NCBI GenBank assembly: GCA_030448085.1
Contig: JAUJNU010000012.1
Location: 1-40,511, forward strand
DNA from: Actinomycetota bacterium
GTDB lineage: Bacteria > Actinomycetota > UBA4738 > CADDZG01 > WHSQ01
DNA: 40,511 nt
Reading direction: 5' to 3'
Positions 13,774 to 22,813 of the stretch are shown here, in pieces. The notes below the pieces were generated by a model. That model did no database searches and was not told where the DNA came from. It saw only the letters and a list, made by a program, of their open reading frames with translations. Position 1 is the stretch's first letter; each line of letters begins with the position of its first letter. Made by a program: the position numbers and the translations under genes.

Positions 13774-15468
13774 CTAGAGCCCGGTCGAGGAGCCGGGCTC
13801 GTCGCCCCAGCCGGCACCGCTCCAACCCACGCCGCTCCAGCCGACCCCGGACCAGCCGACCCCGGACCAACCGACGCCACTCCAACCGACGCCACTCCAA
13901 CCGACGCCCGACCAACCCACGCCGTTCCAGTTGCCGCCGTTCCAGCTGCTGCCGTTCCACAGAGCCTCGGACCAGCCAACTCCGTTCCAGGTGTTGCCGA
14001 AGATGTCCTGCTCGCCCACCAGCGGGGCGCCATCCTGCTCGAGGTGGAGGCTCCCGCGGGCCAGCTCGAGGGAGCCGGTTCCCGTTGCACGGTCCCACGT
14101 CTGCACGGAGTCGGGGGTGGGCGTTTTGAAAGCCTTCTTCAGATCCAGGACCCCGGCCCCCTGCGCCTGTGCATCCGCATTCGGCATGGGGGACGCGCTG
14201 CTCCGCAGGAGCGCCTTCACCTGATCCGGTGTGGCCCCCGGCCGCTGCTGTAGCACGAGGGCTGCAGCACCGGATACGACGGCTGCCGCCTCGGAGGTGC
14301 CGCTCCCGCGGAAGAACCTCTCGTTGACCCTGCCCTCAGGGTGCCTCATGTCGATGTGGGAGCCGGGGACCCGCAGGCTAACCACGGACTTCCCAGGGGC
14401 CACGAGGTCCGGGTTCCGGGTGCCGTCACCCTTGCTCGACCAGGCCGGAACGACATCGTCGCTCGAGTCGTACGTGCCTTTGGTGTCGGAGGCCCCGACC
14501 GCCAGGACGTAAGGGTTATACGCCGGGTCGTTCAGCTTCGAGTCACCGAAACCCGTATTCCCGGCGGCGGCCACCACGACTATGCCCTTGTGCCAGGCCA
14601 TTTCGGCGGCGTAGGAAAGGGGGTCGATCCGGTAGTCCTGCACGCTGTCGGTGCCGAAGGAGAGATTGAGAACCTTGATGTTGAGCCCGTTGTCATTGCG
14701 ATGCTCGACGACCCAGCTGATCGCCGCTAGGACCTGCGACACATCGGTGCCCCCCACCGCGTTGGCTACCTTGACGCTCACGACCCGGGCATCGGGAGCG
14801 ATCCCGATGAAGTTGTCATGATCGCCGTTCTCTTTTCCTGCCACAGCGGCGTTGTCCCGGCCGGCGATGATGCCCGTCATGTGAGACCCGTGGCCGTTCG
14901 AGTCGAGGTACCGGAGCTCGGGGCTCTGCGACTCGAAGGAGAGGTCCGGGCCATGTACGACCTTCCCGTCCACGGTGAGCCCTTCGACGGGCGCTACCCC
15001 CGTGTCGATCACGGCGATGTCCACGCCCCTGCCGGTGATCCCGTTGCGCCAGTAATCACGAGCCTTGACGGAGTTAGCGGTGTTGAAGATCGAGCCAGGA
15101 TCCACAGAAGCATCGAACCCGTCACTGACGTGGAGCATCTTGACCTTGCGGTTCGGGGTGACGGAGTGCACAGCGTCGTTCGCCTCGAGTGCGGGAAGCG
15201 AGCGGCTGGGGACGTCCGCCACGAAGCCGTTGATGATCTCGATCCGCGCCCCCACGGTGCCGCCGAGCTCCTGCACCACAGCCTCGGGGGTTCCTCCGGC
15301 TCCAGGGTTCTCCCGAACGATGACCGATACGAGTTGGTCGGCGGCCTGGGAGACCGACTCGGCGGTGCCCGGGGTGAGGAAAGCGGAAAGGAGAAGAGCG
15401 CACAGGAGGGCGCCCACCAGGCGGCCCTTCTTCGAGTCGTTCCAGCTGACCCCGAAAACGATGGACAT
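13774..15468 (-). CDS. Secreted subtilisin-family (S8) serine protease with Trp/Gly repeat tail
   Basis: About 564 aa from ATG 15468 (an ATG at 15513 would add 15 residues and spoil the signal peptide). Signal peptide of about 36 residues, an inhibitor I9-like propeptide to about residue 110 (SVIVRENPGAG, EIINGFVADVP), then the S8 catalytic domain: Asp155 in AVIDTG, His193 in NGHGSHMTG, oxyanion Asn304 in AAGNTG, Ser392 in GSGTSEAAA. After the protease domain come residues with WNG units, then seven GVGWS-type pentapeptides and an acidic end (GDEPGSSTGL). There is no sortase motif or second membrane span. It probably acts outside the cell; the Trp-rich tail could bind a polysaccharide or surface partner. 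Substrate unknown. Confidence 0.92.
   Translation of the reverse strand: MSIVFGVSWNDSKKGRLVGALLCALLLSAFLTPGTAESVSQAADQLVSVIVRENPGAGGTPEAVVQELGGTVGARIEIINGFVADVPSRSLPALEANDAVHSVTPNRKVKMLHVSDGFDASVDPGSIFNTANSVKARDYWRNGITGRGVDIAVIDTGVAPVEGLTVDGKVVHGPDLSFESQSPELRYLDSNGHGSHMTGIIAGRDNAAVAGKENGDHDNFIGIAPDARVVSVKVANAVGGTDVSQVLAAISWVVEHRNDNGLNIKVLNLSFGTDSVQDYRIDPLSYAAEMAWHKGIVVVAAAGNTGFGDSKLNDPAYNPYVLAVGASDTKGTYDSSDDVVPAWSSKGDGTRNPDLVAPGKSVVSLRVPGSHIDMRHPEGRVNERFFRGSGTSEAAAVVSGAAALVLQQRPGATPDQVKALLRSSASPMPNADAQAQGAGVLDLKKAFKTPTPDSVQTWDRATGTGSLELARGSLHLEQDGAPLVGEQDIFGNTWNGVGWSEALWNGSSWNGGNWNGVGWSGVGWSGVGWSGVGWSGVGWSGVGWSGVGWSGAGWGDEPGSSTGL
13806..13978. repeat. 15-bp tandem repeats encoding GVGWS pentapeptides
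   Basis: In-frame minisatellite inside the subtilase gene. On the plus strand near-identical 15-base units such as ACTCCAACCGACGCC follow each other at about 13820-13925, flanked by diverged WNG-coding units (GTTCCAGNTGCCGCC type) up to about 13978. The unit is a multiple of three, so copy-number changes keep the frame. The units are too short and too contiguous for a CRISPR array. Confidence 0.85.
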
Positions 15469-15537
15469 CTCTTGCCGCCCCCGAACCCTTGATTGACCTA
15501 TCCAGGTGAGCATCGGCCTCGAGAGGACTAGTACTTA

Positions 15538-15560
15538 AGCCCTCGAGGGCTCTTTTTCTT
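15538..15560 (+). terminator. Short palindrome followed by T-rich run
   Basis: AGCCC-TCGA-GGGCT (15538-15551) is followed on the plus strand by CTTTTTCTT. This has the form of a small rho-independent terminator for plus-strand transcription, but no plus-strand gene precedes it; it lies in the 170-base gap upstream of the subtilase start. It may stop antisense transcripts or be incidental. Confidence 0.35.
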
Positions 15561-15639
15561 CGGATCGCGGGCCATTTCTCGCATAGCGATTAATGACTAG
15601 TTCGCCGCTGAAATGGGGCGATCCGTACCGAAAGAGCGA

Positions 15640-16539
15640 CTAAGGAGCGAGATCGACCGGGATCCTGACCACGTTGATCGGGCGCCCGTCCTCGGCCGAG
15701 GACTCGAATACCTCCACCGTCCCGGGCTCTTCAGTGGCGAGGTCGAAGGCCAGCCTCTCCCTGAAGTCTCCACGACAGCCGGAGCCACAGGTGGCGGTGG
15801 TGAAAGAGCTCACCAGCTCCTCGCCGTCCGCGTCGAGGATGCGCATCTCGACCGTCGCCTCGAAGGTGTTGGCGGTGCCGGTGATCTCTACGGGCGAGCT
15901 CACCGTCTCCCCTATCGCCGGAGACTGCACGAGGATCGCGGGAAGTAGGTCTCCGAAGTCCTTCCTGCGCTGAGGACCGTTCAGGACGATCCCTTCAGCG
16001 GAGAAGGTTTCGACGGGCGCACCATCGAGCCGCAGCTCGACGCCCTTCACGCTGGGGAACTGAGTGACCGTGAAAACAACCTGCGCCAGTCGCATCCGCA
16101 TCCCGAAGGAGCCGCCGCCGTCTTCGAACCTTGCGGAGAGGTCGACGGTGGCGATCTCGTCCTCGATGTCCAGGTCCCTTAATTCGGTTCCCTCCGGGAT
16201 GACGCTTCGAACCTTGGCCCAGGACTCCTCGGAGGACGGCCCGTCGAGCAGCAGCTCCAAAGCCGCCCTACCCGAGGACTGCACGAGGGGGCCCTCTTCG
16301 AGCGTGAGAAAGAGCGAGTCCCCCCTCGTGAACCACTGCTCGTACAGGGCGTGCCCGGCCGTCGGGGTGGCGTCGGTATCCGGCGAGGAAGGGTCCGGCG
16401 AGGGGGAGGCGCTCGGGCTTCCGGACGACGAGATGGAGGGGGTCGTGACGGCCGTCGCCCCTCCTCCAGACCCCCCGCACGCCCCTGCGAGCAGGACCAG
16501 GGCCAAGAGGGATCCAACCTCGACGACCGACCTCTGCAT
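15640..16539 (-). CDS. GerMN / Gmad2-domain lipoprotein
   Basis: 299-aa lipoprotein from ATG 16539 (GGAG five bases upstream; the GTG at 16545 overlaps that site). Signal peptide ends at a lipobox LLAGAC, followed by a low-complexity Ser/Pro/Thr linker, as in exported surface lipoproteins. Residues about 60-185 match a GerMN-type domain (LELLLDGPSSEE, IPEGTELRDLDIEDEIATVDLS, QVVFTVTQFPSVKGVELRLDG) and about 200-299 a Gmad2-like immunoglobulin fold (SPAIGETVSSPVEITGTANT, ATCGSGCRGDFRERLAF). The same pair occurs in non-sporulating actinobacteria, where it is thought to act in the cell envelope. It heads a minus-strand group that continues into the protease, though with a gap of about 170 bases. 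Confidence 0.85.
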   Translation of the reverse strand: MQRSVVEVGSLLALVLLAGACGGSGGGATAVTTPSISSSGSPSASPSPDPSSPDTDATPTAGHALYEQWFTRGDSLFLTLEEGPLVQSSGRAALELLLDGPSSEESWAKVRSVIPEGTELRDLDIEDEIATVDLSARFEDGGGSFGMRMRLAQVVFTVTQFPSVKGVELRLDGAPVETFSAEGIVLNGPQRRKDFGDLLPAILVQSPAIGETVSSPVEITGTANTFEATVEMRILDADGEELVSSFTTATCGSGCRGDFRERLAFDLATEEPGTVEVFESSAEDGRPINVVRIPVDLAP

Positions 16540-16599
16540 CGCCACTCCTTTCGAACGGACTAGCTTTAGACGCCGGACTGATGCCTCTGGTTGCTCCGC

Positions 16600-17049
16600 T
16601 TAACCCAGCTTCTTCACGTACCAGTGAACGGTCATCTCTGCGACCGTCGTTCCCTCCGCATCCTTCAGCTCGACCGAGACGGGGAAGCGAGCCTTTCCCT
16701 CGGCCGCCAATCGGTTGTCTATCTCCGCACGATCCTCGGTGAAGGTCGCGATCGCCGTGATAGGCCCCTCGGCCACCTTCTTATAGGCGATGTCCGCCCG
16801 CTCGGCGAGAGGCATGATCGAGCCGATCAAGTCGGAGAACGCTGCGATGAATGCCCCTCCGGACGCGGCCTCGCCCGCTGCGAACATCCCCGCCGCATGC
16901 TGGGTCCCTATGTGGTTGGTGAGGCGTGGGTCCTCTGGTAGCTCCACCACCCCTCGGCCGGGCCCCATTTCTGTGTACTTGAGACCGAGGTGGTTGTTGA
17001 AAGGGATAGCCGCCTGCAATCCCTCGATGATCGCCTCGTAGTCCACCAC
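16600..17049 (-). CDS. DUF4442 hotdog-fold thioesterase-like protein
   Basis: 149 aa, GTG start at 17049 with GAGGAGG eight bases upstream. The sequence has the hotdog-fold pattern: PFNNHLGLKYTEMGPGRGVV, then DPRLTNHIGTQHAAGMFAAGEAASG, where the HxGTxHA turn and following helix correspond to the acyl-thioester site region of PaaI/YiiD-like proteins. It ends in TVHWYVKKLG. The family is cytoplasmic, dimeric or tetrameric, and is usually annotated as a putative acyl-CoA thioesterase; the substrate is unknown. It lies between the calcium-repeat protein gene and the GerMN lipoprotein on the same strand with short gaps of about 55-60 bases, so co-transcription is possible. Confidence 0.85.
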   Translation of the reverse strand: MVDYEAIIEGLQAAIPFNNHLGLKYTEMGPGRGVVELPEDPRLTNHIGTQHAAGMFAAGEAASGGAFIAAFSDLIGSIMPLAERADIAYKKVAEGPITAIATFTEDRAEIDNRLAAEGKARFPVSVELKDAEGTTVAEMTVHWYVKKLG

Positions 17050-17103
17050 TCCCGTGCCTCCTCGTCCGGGGGTCAGCAGCGGTGGTCTAAGCCGAAGGCT
17101 GGT

Positions 17104-18015
17104 CTAGGCCCTCGATTCGCACTGTCTCGTCCTCTCAGCTCTCACGCAGACGTCGAGATCCAGGCCCCCCGAGGCGACGTCGTTGCCGCGGCCTCCATCG
17201 ACCTCGTCCTCACCGCGACCCCCGCCCAGCAGGTCTCCGTTCGGGCCGCCGCGCACCGTGTCATCACCGCCCGCTCCCTCGAGCCGGTTGCGCTTCTTGT
17301 TCCCGATCAGGACGTCGTTCCCCGAGGACCCGCGCGCGTTCTCCATGTTCGTCACCACGTCGAGGCCCTCGCCACGCATGACCTCACTTCGCAGATCGAT
17401 CCGCACCGGCTCCAGGGTCTGGAGGAGCGTCAGTGAGTCAGACCCTCCCCCCCCGAGAAGCCGATCGCCTCCGGTGCCGCCCCCGAGGACATCGCTCCCG
17501 CCGCGCCCCTTCAGCTCGTCTGCCCCCGCGAGACCCTCGAAGGTGTTGGCCAAATTGGTCCCGCTCAGTCGGTCGTCATGGAAGGAGCCCGCCCCGTTCT
17601 CGACAGACACCAGGGTGTCCCGTCCCGCACCTCGGGCCTCTCCCGCGGCTAGGTCGAGCGTGATCCCTTTCGTTGCGAACTGGTAGGTGACCGTGTCGAG
17701 CCCGTCTCCTCCATCGATGCGGTCTACCCCCGGGCCTCCCTCCAGAAGGTCGACCTGTTCATCGCCGTACATGATGTCGCCGCCCGGGCCACCGCAGATG
17801 ACGTCGACGCCGCCCAACCCGTAGATGAGGTCGTTGCCTCCACCCCCATAGATGACGTCACTGCCCTCGGTCCCACGGATCGGCTCGCCAAGGTCACTGC
17901 CCGTGATCGTCGGCGAAGAGCAGATCGTGTCGGAGGTCTGAGCCAGGGCCCCGTGGGCCGCGGGAGCCGTGGCGGCTAGGAGCACGCCCATAGCCCCGGC
18001 AGCAAGCAACCTCAT
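17104..18015 (-). CDS. Secreted calcium-binding (RTX-like) repeat protein
   Basis: 303 aa from ATG 18015, which has AGGAGGAG 8-10 bases upstream and starts a typical signal peptide (MRLLAAGAMGVLLAA, cleavage near AHG-A). The mature protein is built of hemolysin-type nonapeptides of the form GGxGxDxIx, for example GGGGNDLIYGLGG, GGPGGDIMYGDE, GGDGLDTVTY, GGGTGGDRLLGGGGSD and GGRGNDVASGG, which form calcium-bound parallel beta rolls. There is no protease or toxin domain and no type I secretion genes nearby, and a Sec signal is present, so it is more likely a surface or structural protein than an RTX toxin. Cys residues at both ends could form a disulfide. Precise role unknown. Confidence 0.88.
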   Translation of the reverse strand: MRLLAAGAMGVLLAATAPAAHGALAQTSDTICSSPTITGSDLGEPIRGTEGSDVIYGGGGNDLIYGLGGVDVICGGPGGDIMYGDEQVDLLEGGPGVDRIDGGDGLDTVTYQFATKGITLDLAAGEARGAGRDTLVSVENGAGSFHDDRLSGTNLANTFEGLAGADELKGRGGSDVLGGGTGGDRLLGGGGSDSLTLLQTLEPVRIDLRSEVMRGEGLDVVTNMENARGSSGNDVLIGNKKRNRLEGAGGDDTVRGGPNGDLLGGGRGEDEVDGGRGNDVASGGLDLDVCVRAERTRQCESRA

Positions 18016-18034
18016 GACCCCGTCTCCTCCTGGT

Positions 18035-18047
18035 GGGCGGTCCGCCC
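18035..18047. promoter_or_regulatory. 13-bp dyad between divergent secreted/membrane genes
   Basis: GGGCGG-T-CCGCCC is a perfect inverted repeat with a one-base centre, in the 100-base gap between the calcium-repeat gene (minus) and the 38-aa ORF (plus). The position fits an operator, or a hairpin in the leader of the minus-strand gene. GC-rich palindromes arise by chance in such genomes, so confidence is low. Confidence 0.35.
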
Positions 18048-18115
18048 TTACTAAAGAGGCTAACGTGAGGAGCCAGCTACCCAGAGAACCCTGAAAAGGC
18101 CTGGAAAGGGGAACC

Positions 18116-18232
18116 ATGCTCCTGGCTCATCCTCACGTCAACGGAAGTACCACGGAGTGGGACCAGATCATCCTCGCCGCGGCCCTGCTCGTCCTGCTGG
18201 CCGGCCTAACCCTCGCTATCCGCCGCCGCTAA
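18116..18232 (+). CDS. 38-aa single-pass membrane peptide
   Basis: ATG 18116 is preceded by GGAAAGGGGAACC, a good ribosome site. The 38-residue product has a polar start (MLLAHPHVNGSTTEWDQ), one hydrophobic stretch (IILAAALLVLLAGLTLAI) and ends RRR at TAA 18232, a type consistent with a small inner-membrane protein with a cytoplasmic basic tail. It is followed by a 10-bp stem hairpin (18254-18297). I do not recognise a family. The helix-plus-RRR ending resembles C-terminal anchor tails, but here it is the whole protein. Confidence 0.55.
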   Translation: MLLAHPHVNGSTTEWDQIILAAALLVLLAGLTLAIRRR

Positions 18233-18253
18233 CGGGCGAAGGGCCCTCGCGAG

Positions 18254-18297
18254 AGAGGAAGCCCCCACCGAGGGCGGTGCAGATGGAGGCTTCCTCT
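18254..18297 (+). terminator. Perfect 10-bp stem hairpin after the 38-aa ORF
   Basis: AGAGGAAGCC (18254-18263) pairs exactly with GGCTTCCTCT (18288-18297) around a 24-base GC-rich loop. There is no T-run, so it could be a rho-independent-like transcript end, a stabilising 3' hairpin or a two-way structure. It lies 22 bases after the ORF stop. The remaining ~115 bases to the tRNA hold nothing else I can identify. Confidence 0.45.
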
Positions 18298-18413
18298 ATG
18301 CGTGCCCTCGCGGTAGTAGTCGGCCTTCTTCACTCATCCCTGAACCACTACTTCCGAATGACGAGAAAAAGGTGGGGCCTCAGGTGGATATCCCATGGGA
18401 GGGAGACTGAGGG

Positions 18414-18485
18414 TGGGCGATGGCAGGATCGAACTGCCGACCTCTCCGGTGTGAACGGAGCGCTCTCCCGCTGAGCTAATCGCCC
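18414..18485 (-). tRNA. tRNA-Val (anticodon CAC)
   Basis: Cloverleaf read by eye on the minus strand: acceptor GGGCGAT/ATCGCCC, D arm TAGCTCAGCGGGAGAGC, anticodon arm CTCCG-TTCACAC-CGGAG giving anticodon CAC (Val, codon GUG), T arm with GTTCGATCC, discriminator A. Total 72 bases; the CCA end is not encoded (ACCC follows). It lies 3' of uvrA on the same strand, separated by only six bases. Confidence 0.95.
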
Positions 18486-18491
18486 GAGACC

Positions 18492-21446
18492 TCAAGACTC
18501 TACCCGGCTCCTACTAGCGCTGATGGTGGAGCGCGAGCGGCTGCGCACGGTCGCGGCGACGCCCTGTTTCTTTCGCTTCTTCGGGGCTTCTGGGGGGGCC
18601 CTTTCGAGCAACGGCCGCAGATATCTCCCGGTGTAGGAGGCGCCCACCGCAGCTACCTCCTCGGGCGTGCCCGTTGCGACGACCGAACCGCCGCCGGCCC
18701 CTCCTTCGGGGCCGAGGTCGATCAGGTGGTCCGCGGTCTTGATCACGTCCAGGTTGTGCTCGATCACAACTACCGTGTTCCCCGCGTCCACGAGCCGGTG
18801 AAGGACCCCGAGGAGCTTCGACACATCCTCGAAATGCAGGCCTGTCGTCGGCTCGTCCAGGATGTAGAGCGTCCGGCCGGTCGACCGCTTCGCAAGCTCG
18901 GTTGCCAGCTTCACCCGCTGCGCCTCTCCCCCGGACAGGGTCGGCGCAGGCTGGCCGAGCTTCACGTACCCGAGTCCGACGTCACGCAGGGTCTCCATGT
19001 GGCGTGCGATAGGGGGGATGGCCGAGAAGAACTCGGCCGCCTCGGCGACGCTCATCTCCAGTACCTCAGCGATGTTCTTGCCCTTCCACTGCACCTGGAG
19101 CGTCTCTCTGTTGTAGCGCTTGCCCTTGCACACCTCACAGGGCACGTACACGTCGGGGAGGAAATGCATCTCGATCTTGATCGTCCCGTCCCCGGCGCAG
19201 GCCTCGCAGCGTCCGCCCTTCACGTTGAACGAGAACCTGCCCGGCTGGTAGCCGCGCCTCTTCGCGTCTGAAGTCTTGGCGAAAAGCTTGCGGACGTGAT
19301 CGAAGACCCCGGTATACGTCGCCGCGTTCGAGCGGGGGGTGCGGCCGATCGGAGACTGGTCGATGTCGATGACCTTGTCGACCAGGTCGAGGCCCACAAC
19401 GGACTTGTGCTTGCCCGGGACCAGTCGGGAGTTCCGATTGAGCGCCTGGTTCACCGCCCGGTAGAGCACCTCGTTGACGAGGGTCGACTTCCCGGATCCC
19501 GACACGCCCGTGACGGCGACGAAGGACCCGAGCGGGAACGACACGTCCAAGTCTCGAAGGTTGTGCTGCCGCGCTCCCTTGACCTTTATCTCGCCACGAA
19601 CGAGCCGCCGGCGCTCGGCGGGCACCTCGATCGACTTCCGTCCAGAAAGGTACTGTCCGGTCGAGGAATCCTTCTTGCGAAGAAGGCCGGCAAACGCTCC
19701 GGCGTAGACGACCTCACCTCCGTGCTCCCCCGCTCCCGGCCCGATGTCTACGACGTAGTCGGCGGTCTTGATCGTGTCTTCGTCGTGCTCGACGACGATC
19801 AAGGTGTTGCCGAGGTCTCGGAGACGGATGAGAGTGTCGATCAGCCTGCGGTTGTCGCGCTGATGCAGGCCGATGGAGGGCTCGTCGAGGACGTAGAGGA
19901 CGCCCACCAGGCCCGACCCGATCTGGGAGGCAAGCCGGATCCTCTGCGCCTCGCCCCCCGCCAGGGTCGCAGAGCCGCGGCCGAGGGTCAGGTAGTCGAG
20001 GCCGACGTCGAGCAGGAACCCGAGCCGGGCATGTATCTCCTTCACCACTCGCTCTGCGATCGCCATCTCGCGATCCTCGAGCTCGATCTGGCGCAGGAAC
20101 TTGTCGGTCTCGCCGATGCACATCTCGGTTAGCTCGTGGATGTTGACCCCGCCAAGGGTCACCGCGAGAGACTCGGGACGCAGCCTCGACCCACCGCATC
20201 GGGGGCAGGGGACCTGCCGGAAGTACTGCTCGTACCTCTCCCGCACGTGGTCAGAGTCGGTGTCTGCCCGGCGGCGCTCGAGCCACGGGATCACTCCCTC
20301 GAACGTCGTCCAGTAGGAGCGGGTGCGGTTGTAACGGTTCTTGTACCGGACGTGGATCTGCTCGTCCCCGGCGCCGTGCAGGATCAGCTCGCGGGCCTTC
20401 TTCGAGAGCGACCTGAACGGCACGTCGGTCTTGAACTTGAAGGTGCTGGCGGCGGAGTCGAGGAGCCTGTCGAAGTATTCGAGCGATCGGCCAGACCAGG
20501 GTGCGATCGCGCCTTCCTGGATCGTGAGGTCGTCGTTCGGGATGACCAGCTCGGGATCGACCTCGAGATGCGTGCCGAGGCCGTCGCATAGGTCGCATGC
20601 GCCGTAGGGCGAGTTGAACGAGAAGTTCCTCGGCGCCAGCTCGTCGAACGAGATCCCGCAATCGAGGCAGGCGAACTTCTCCGAGAAGAGGATGTCCTCC
20701 GCCTCGTCGTCCACGACGTTGATCGCGGCCGTACCCTCTGCGAGCTTCAGCGCGGTCTCTATCGAGTCGGTGAGACGGCTGGCGATCCCCTCCTTGATGA
20801 CGAGCCGGTCCACGATCACGTCGATATCGTGCTGGAAGTAACGGTCGAGCTTGATCTTGGCGGTCAGCTCCCTGACCTCGCCATCGACGCGGGCCCGTAC
20901 GTAGCCGCGACGAGCGAGGTCCTCGAACAGGTTCGTGAACTCTCCCTTGCGGCTCCGCACGATCGGGGCGAGCACCTGGAAACGGGTCCCCAGGGACATC
21001 GCCAACACCTGGTCGACGATCTGCTCCGGCGTCTGCCTCGCGATCGCTTGCCCGCAGTTGTGACAGTGCGGGCGTCCGATCCGGGCGTAGAGGAGCCTCA
21101 GGTAATCGTAGATCTCGGTGATGGTCCCAACCGTGGAGCGGGGGTTCTTGGGCGCCGACTTCTGATCTATCGAGATCGCCGGCGACAGGCCTTCGATGAA
21201 GTCGACCTCGGGCTTGTCCATCTGCCCGAGGAACTGACGGGCGTACGCGGAGAGGGACTCGACGTAGCGGCGCTGACCCTCCGCGTAGATCGTGTCGAAG
21301 GCAAGGGAGGACTTACCCGAGCCGGATATCCCGGTGAACACGATCAGCGCGTCGCGCGGGAGCTCGAGGTTTACGTTCTTCAGATTGTGCTCTCTGGCTC
21401 CCCGGACGACGAGCTGTCCGTGAGTGGTTTGGGTCTTCGAGGGCAT
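18492..21446 (-). CDS. uvrA: Excinuclease ABC subunit A
   Basis: Complete 984-aa UvrA, the damage-recognition ATPase of nucleotide excision repair that loads UvrB. First ABC half with Walker [10 protein letters not shown] (39-47), the zinc modules [13 protein letters not shown] and CPRCGGSRL, the signature [16 protein letters not shown] and [13 protein letters not shown]. Second half with [10 protein letters not shown], the interdomain zinc finger CEACAGDG...[23 protein letters not shown] and [13 protein letters not shown]. The C-terminal ~35 residues are basic and non-conserved ([18 protein letters not shown]). The frame is clean over 2.9 kb, in contrast to the broken uvrB. No SOS box was seen in the 96-base divergent gap with the aminotransferase gene, though an unusual one could be missed. 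Confidence 0.98.
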   Translation of the reverse strand: MPSKTQTTHGQLVVRGAREHNLKNVNLELPRDALIVFTGISGSGKSSLAFDTIYAEGQRRYVESLSAYARQFLGQMDKPEVDFIEGLSPAISIDQKSAPKNPRSTVGTITEIYDYLRLLYARIGRPHCHNCGQAIARQTPEQIVDQVLAMSLGTRFQVLAPIVRSRKGEFTNLFEDLARRGYVRARVDGEVRELTAKIKLDRYFQHDIDVIVDRLVIKEGIASRLTDSIETALKLAEGTAAINVVDDEAEDILFSEKFACLDCGISFDELAPRNFSFNSPYGACDLCDGLGTHLEVDPELVIPNDDLTIQEGAIAPWSGRSLEYFDRLLDSAASTFKFKTDVPFRSLSKKARELILHGAGDEQIHVRYKNRYNRTRSYWTTFEGVIPWLERRRADTDSDHVRERYEQYFRQVPCPRCGGSRLRPESLAVTLGGVNIHELTEMCIGETDKFLRQIELEDREMAIAERVVKEIHARLGFLLDVGLDYLTLGRGSATLAGGEAQRIRLASQIGSGLVGVLYVLDEPSIGLHQRDNRRLIDTLIRLRDLGNTLIVVEHDEDTIKTADYVVDIGPGAGEHGGEVVYAGAFAGLLRKKDSSTGQYLSGRKSIEVPAERRRLVRGEIKVKGARQHNLRDLDVSFPLGSFVAVTGVSGSGKSTLVNEVLYRAVNQALNRNSRLVPGKHKSVVGLDLVDKVIDIDQSPIGRTPRSNAATYTGVFDHVRKLFAKTSDAKRRGYQPGRFSFNVKGGRCEACAGDGTIKIEMHFLPDVYVPCEVCKGKRYNRETLQVQWKGKNIAEVLEMSVAEAAEFFSAIPPIARHMETLRDVGLGYVKLGQPAPTLSGGEAQRVKLATELAKRSTGRTLYILDEPTTGLHFEDVSKLLGVLHRLVDAGNTVVVIEHNLDVIKTADHLIDLGPEGGAGGGSVVATGTPEEVAAVGASYTGRYLRPLLERAPPEAPKKRKKQGVAATVRSRSRSTISASRSRVES

Positions 21447-21542
21447 TTCATAGACCCTAAACCACCCCCATGTAACTTCCCTTCCTCAGCCGCCTAGGGC
21501 GCGAAAAGAGCCCTCCTCGACCGGGGGGATACGCTCCGGGGA

Positions 21543-22688
21543 GTGAACGACCTAAGCACCTACCGCAGCGAGTTCCCGGTCCTCGGGTCCCGCACATACC
21601 TCATCTCGGCCTCCCTCGGCCCCCTGAGCAGGCGCAGCCGCGCCCTCGCCGAGGAGCACCTCGACCTGTGGCAGCGACTGGGACCGGAGGAGCTGTGGTT
21701 CGACCACGGGCTCCCCCGTCTCGAGGCCTGCCGGGCGAGATTCGCCCAGCTGATCGGGGCGGATGTGGACGAGATCGCGATCATCCCTTCCGTCTCGAAC
21801 GGGATGTCCTCGATAGCCTCTTGCCTCGACTTCAGCGCACGCCCCCGGGTGGTCCTCAGCGAGATGGACTTTCCCACCAACCACTACGTGTGGAGAGCGC
21901 AGGAGAGGAGGGGGGCAGAGCTCGCGGTTGCCGGCACTCCGGACAAGGTGAGGGTCGAGGCGGAGGACCTCGTCTCCTTTATCGACGACCGCACCTCCGT
22001 CGTGAACCTCAACCGGGTGCTCTTCGAATCCTCTTGGATCATGGATCTCGATCCCATCGTAGCCGCCGCTCACGACGAGGGCGCTTACGTCTTGGTGGAC
22101 GACTTCCACGGGAGCGGCATCGTTCCGATCGACGTGCATGCGGCCGGGATCGACTTCCTCGTGAGCGGGGCGCTGAAGTGGTTGTGCGGGGGGCAGGGCA
22201 TCGCCTTCCTCTATTGTCGGCGCGACCTGATCCAGGCGATGGAGCCGACGGTGGTCGGATGGTTCGGCACCAAAGAGCCCTTCGATTTCAACCGGAGCGC
22301 CCTCGAACGCCGGGACGACGCCCGCCGCTTCGAAACCGGCACCTACACGCTCCCTCAGGCGTGGACGGCGCTCGGCGGGCTCGAGCTGATCCTGGAGGCC
22401 GGGGTGGAACGGATCAGAGCCCGCAACCAGGGCAGCCCGGCTCATCATCTCCGCCGCCGACGATGCGGGGCTCGAAGTGCTGACGCCCCCGGGAGGACCC
22501 GCGGCGCGGTGGTCTGGTGCGACTGCGGATCCCCGGGGGTCGTACCCAGGCCGAGGCGACCCTCCATGCCCTCTTCGAACGCAACGTCGTCCTCGACTCG
22601 AGGGGAGACACCCTGCGGATCTCCCTCACTTCTTCAACGATGAGGCGACGTCGAGCGCTGCTTCAGCGAGCTCCGGAGCCTCCTCTAG
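21543..22688 (+). CDS. PLP-dependent class V aminotransferase (SufS/kynureninase-like), 3' end frameshifted
   Basis: GTG start at 21543. The N-terminal 297 residues are intact: substrate/PLP motifs SNGMSS, DFPTNHYVWRA, a VDDFHGSG motif (Asp that holds the pyridine ring, about 186-187) and the Schiff-base lysine Lys212 in SGALKWLCGGQG. From about 22,430 the frame shifts: ISAADDAGLEVLTPPGGP and LRIPGGRTQAEATLHALFERNVVLDSRG occur in other frames, ending FFNDEADVERCFSELRSLL with TAG at 22686. At least three one-base errors explain this. The fold is shared by cysteine desulfurases, kynureninases and isopenicillin-N epimerases; the active-site loop does not have the catalytic Cys region of SufS that I can recognise, so substrate is open. 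Confidence 0.85.
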
Positions 22689-22758
22689 CCTGTCCCCGGC
22701 TTCTCTTCAGAGATCAGGTATAGGAAAAGCGCCTCTATCCACTCAGAGCCTGGACGCG

Positions 22759-22791
22759 CGGAAGGGCCCGGCTCCCCGCCGGGCCTTCCGG
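22759..22791. terminator. Strong GC hairpin between convergent genes
   Basis: GGAAGGGCCCGGC and GCCGGGCCTTCC pair around a TCCCC loop with one bulge. It sits in the gap between the aminotransferase (plus) and the DUF4383 gene (minus), where a bidirectional terminator is expected. There is no T-run on either side. Confidence 0.6.
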
Positions 22792-22813
22792 TGACGCAAG
22801 CTCGAAGCTTGGA

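Noticed and set aside
13806..13978. CRISPR-like short repeats
   Set aside because: Units are 15 bp, contiguous, without spacers, and in frame with the subtilase gene; they encode GVGWS repeats.
15538..15560. Terminator for the GerMN lipoprotein gene
   Set aside because: The T-run is on the wrong strand: the GerMN gene is read on the minus strand, where the palindrome is followed by mixed sequence.
17104..18015. RTX toxin
   Set aside because: It has a Sec signal peptide, no enzymatic or pore-forming domain and no type I secretion genes; only the calcium-binding repeats are shared with RTX toxins.
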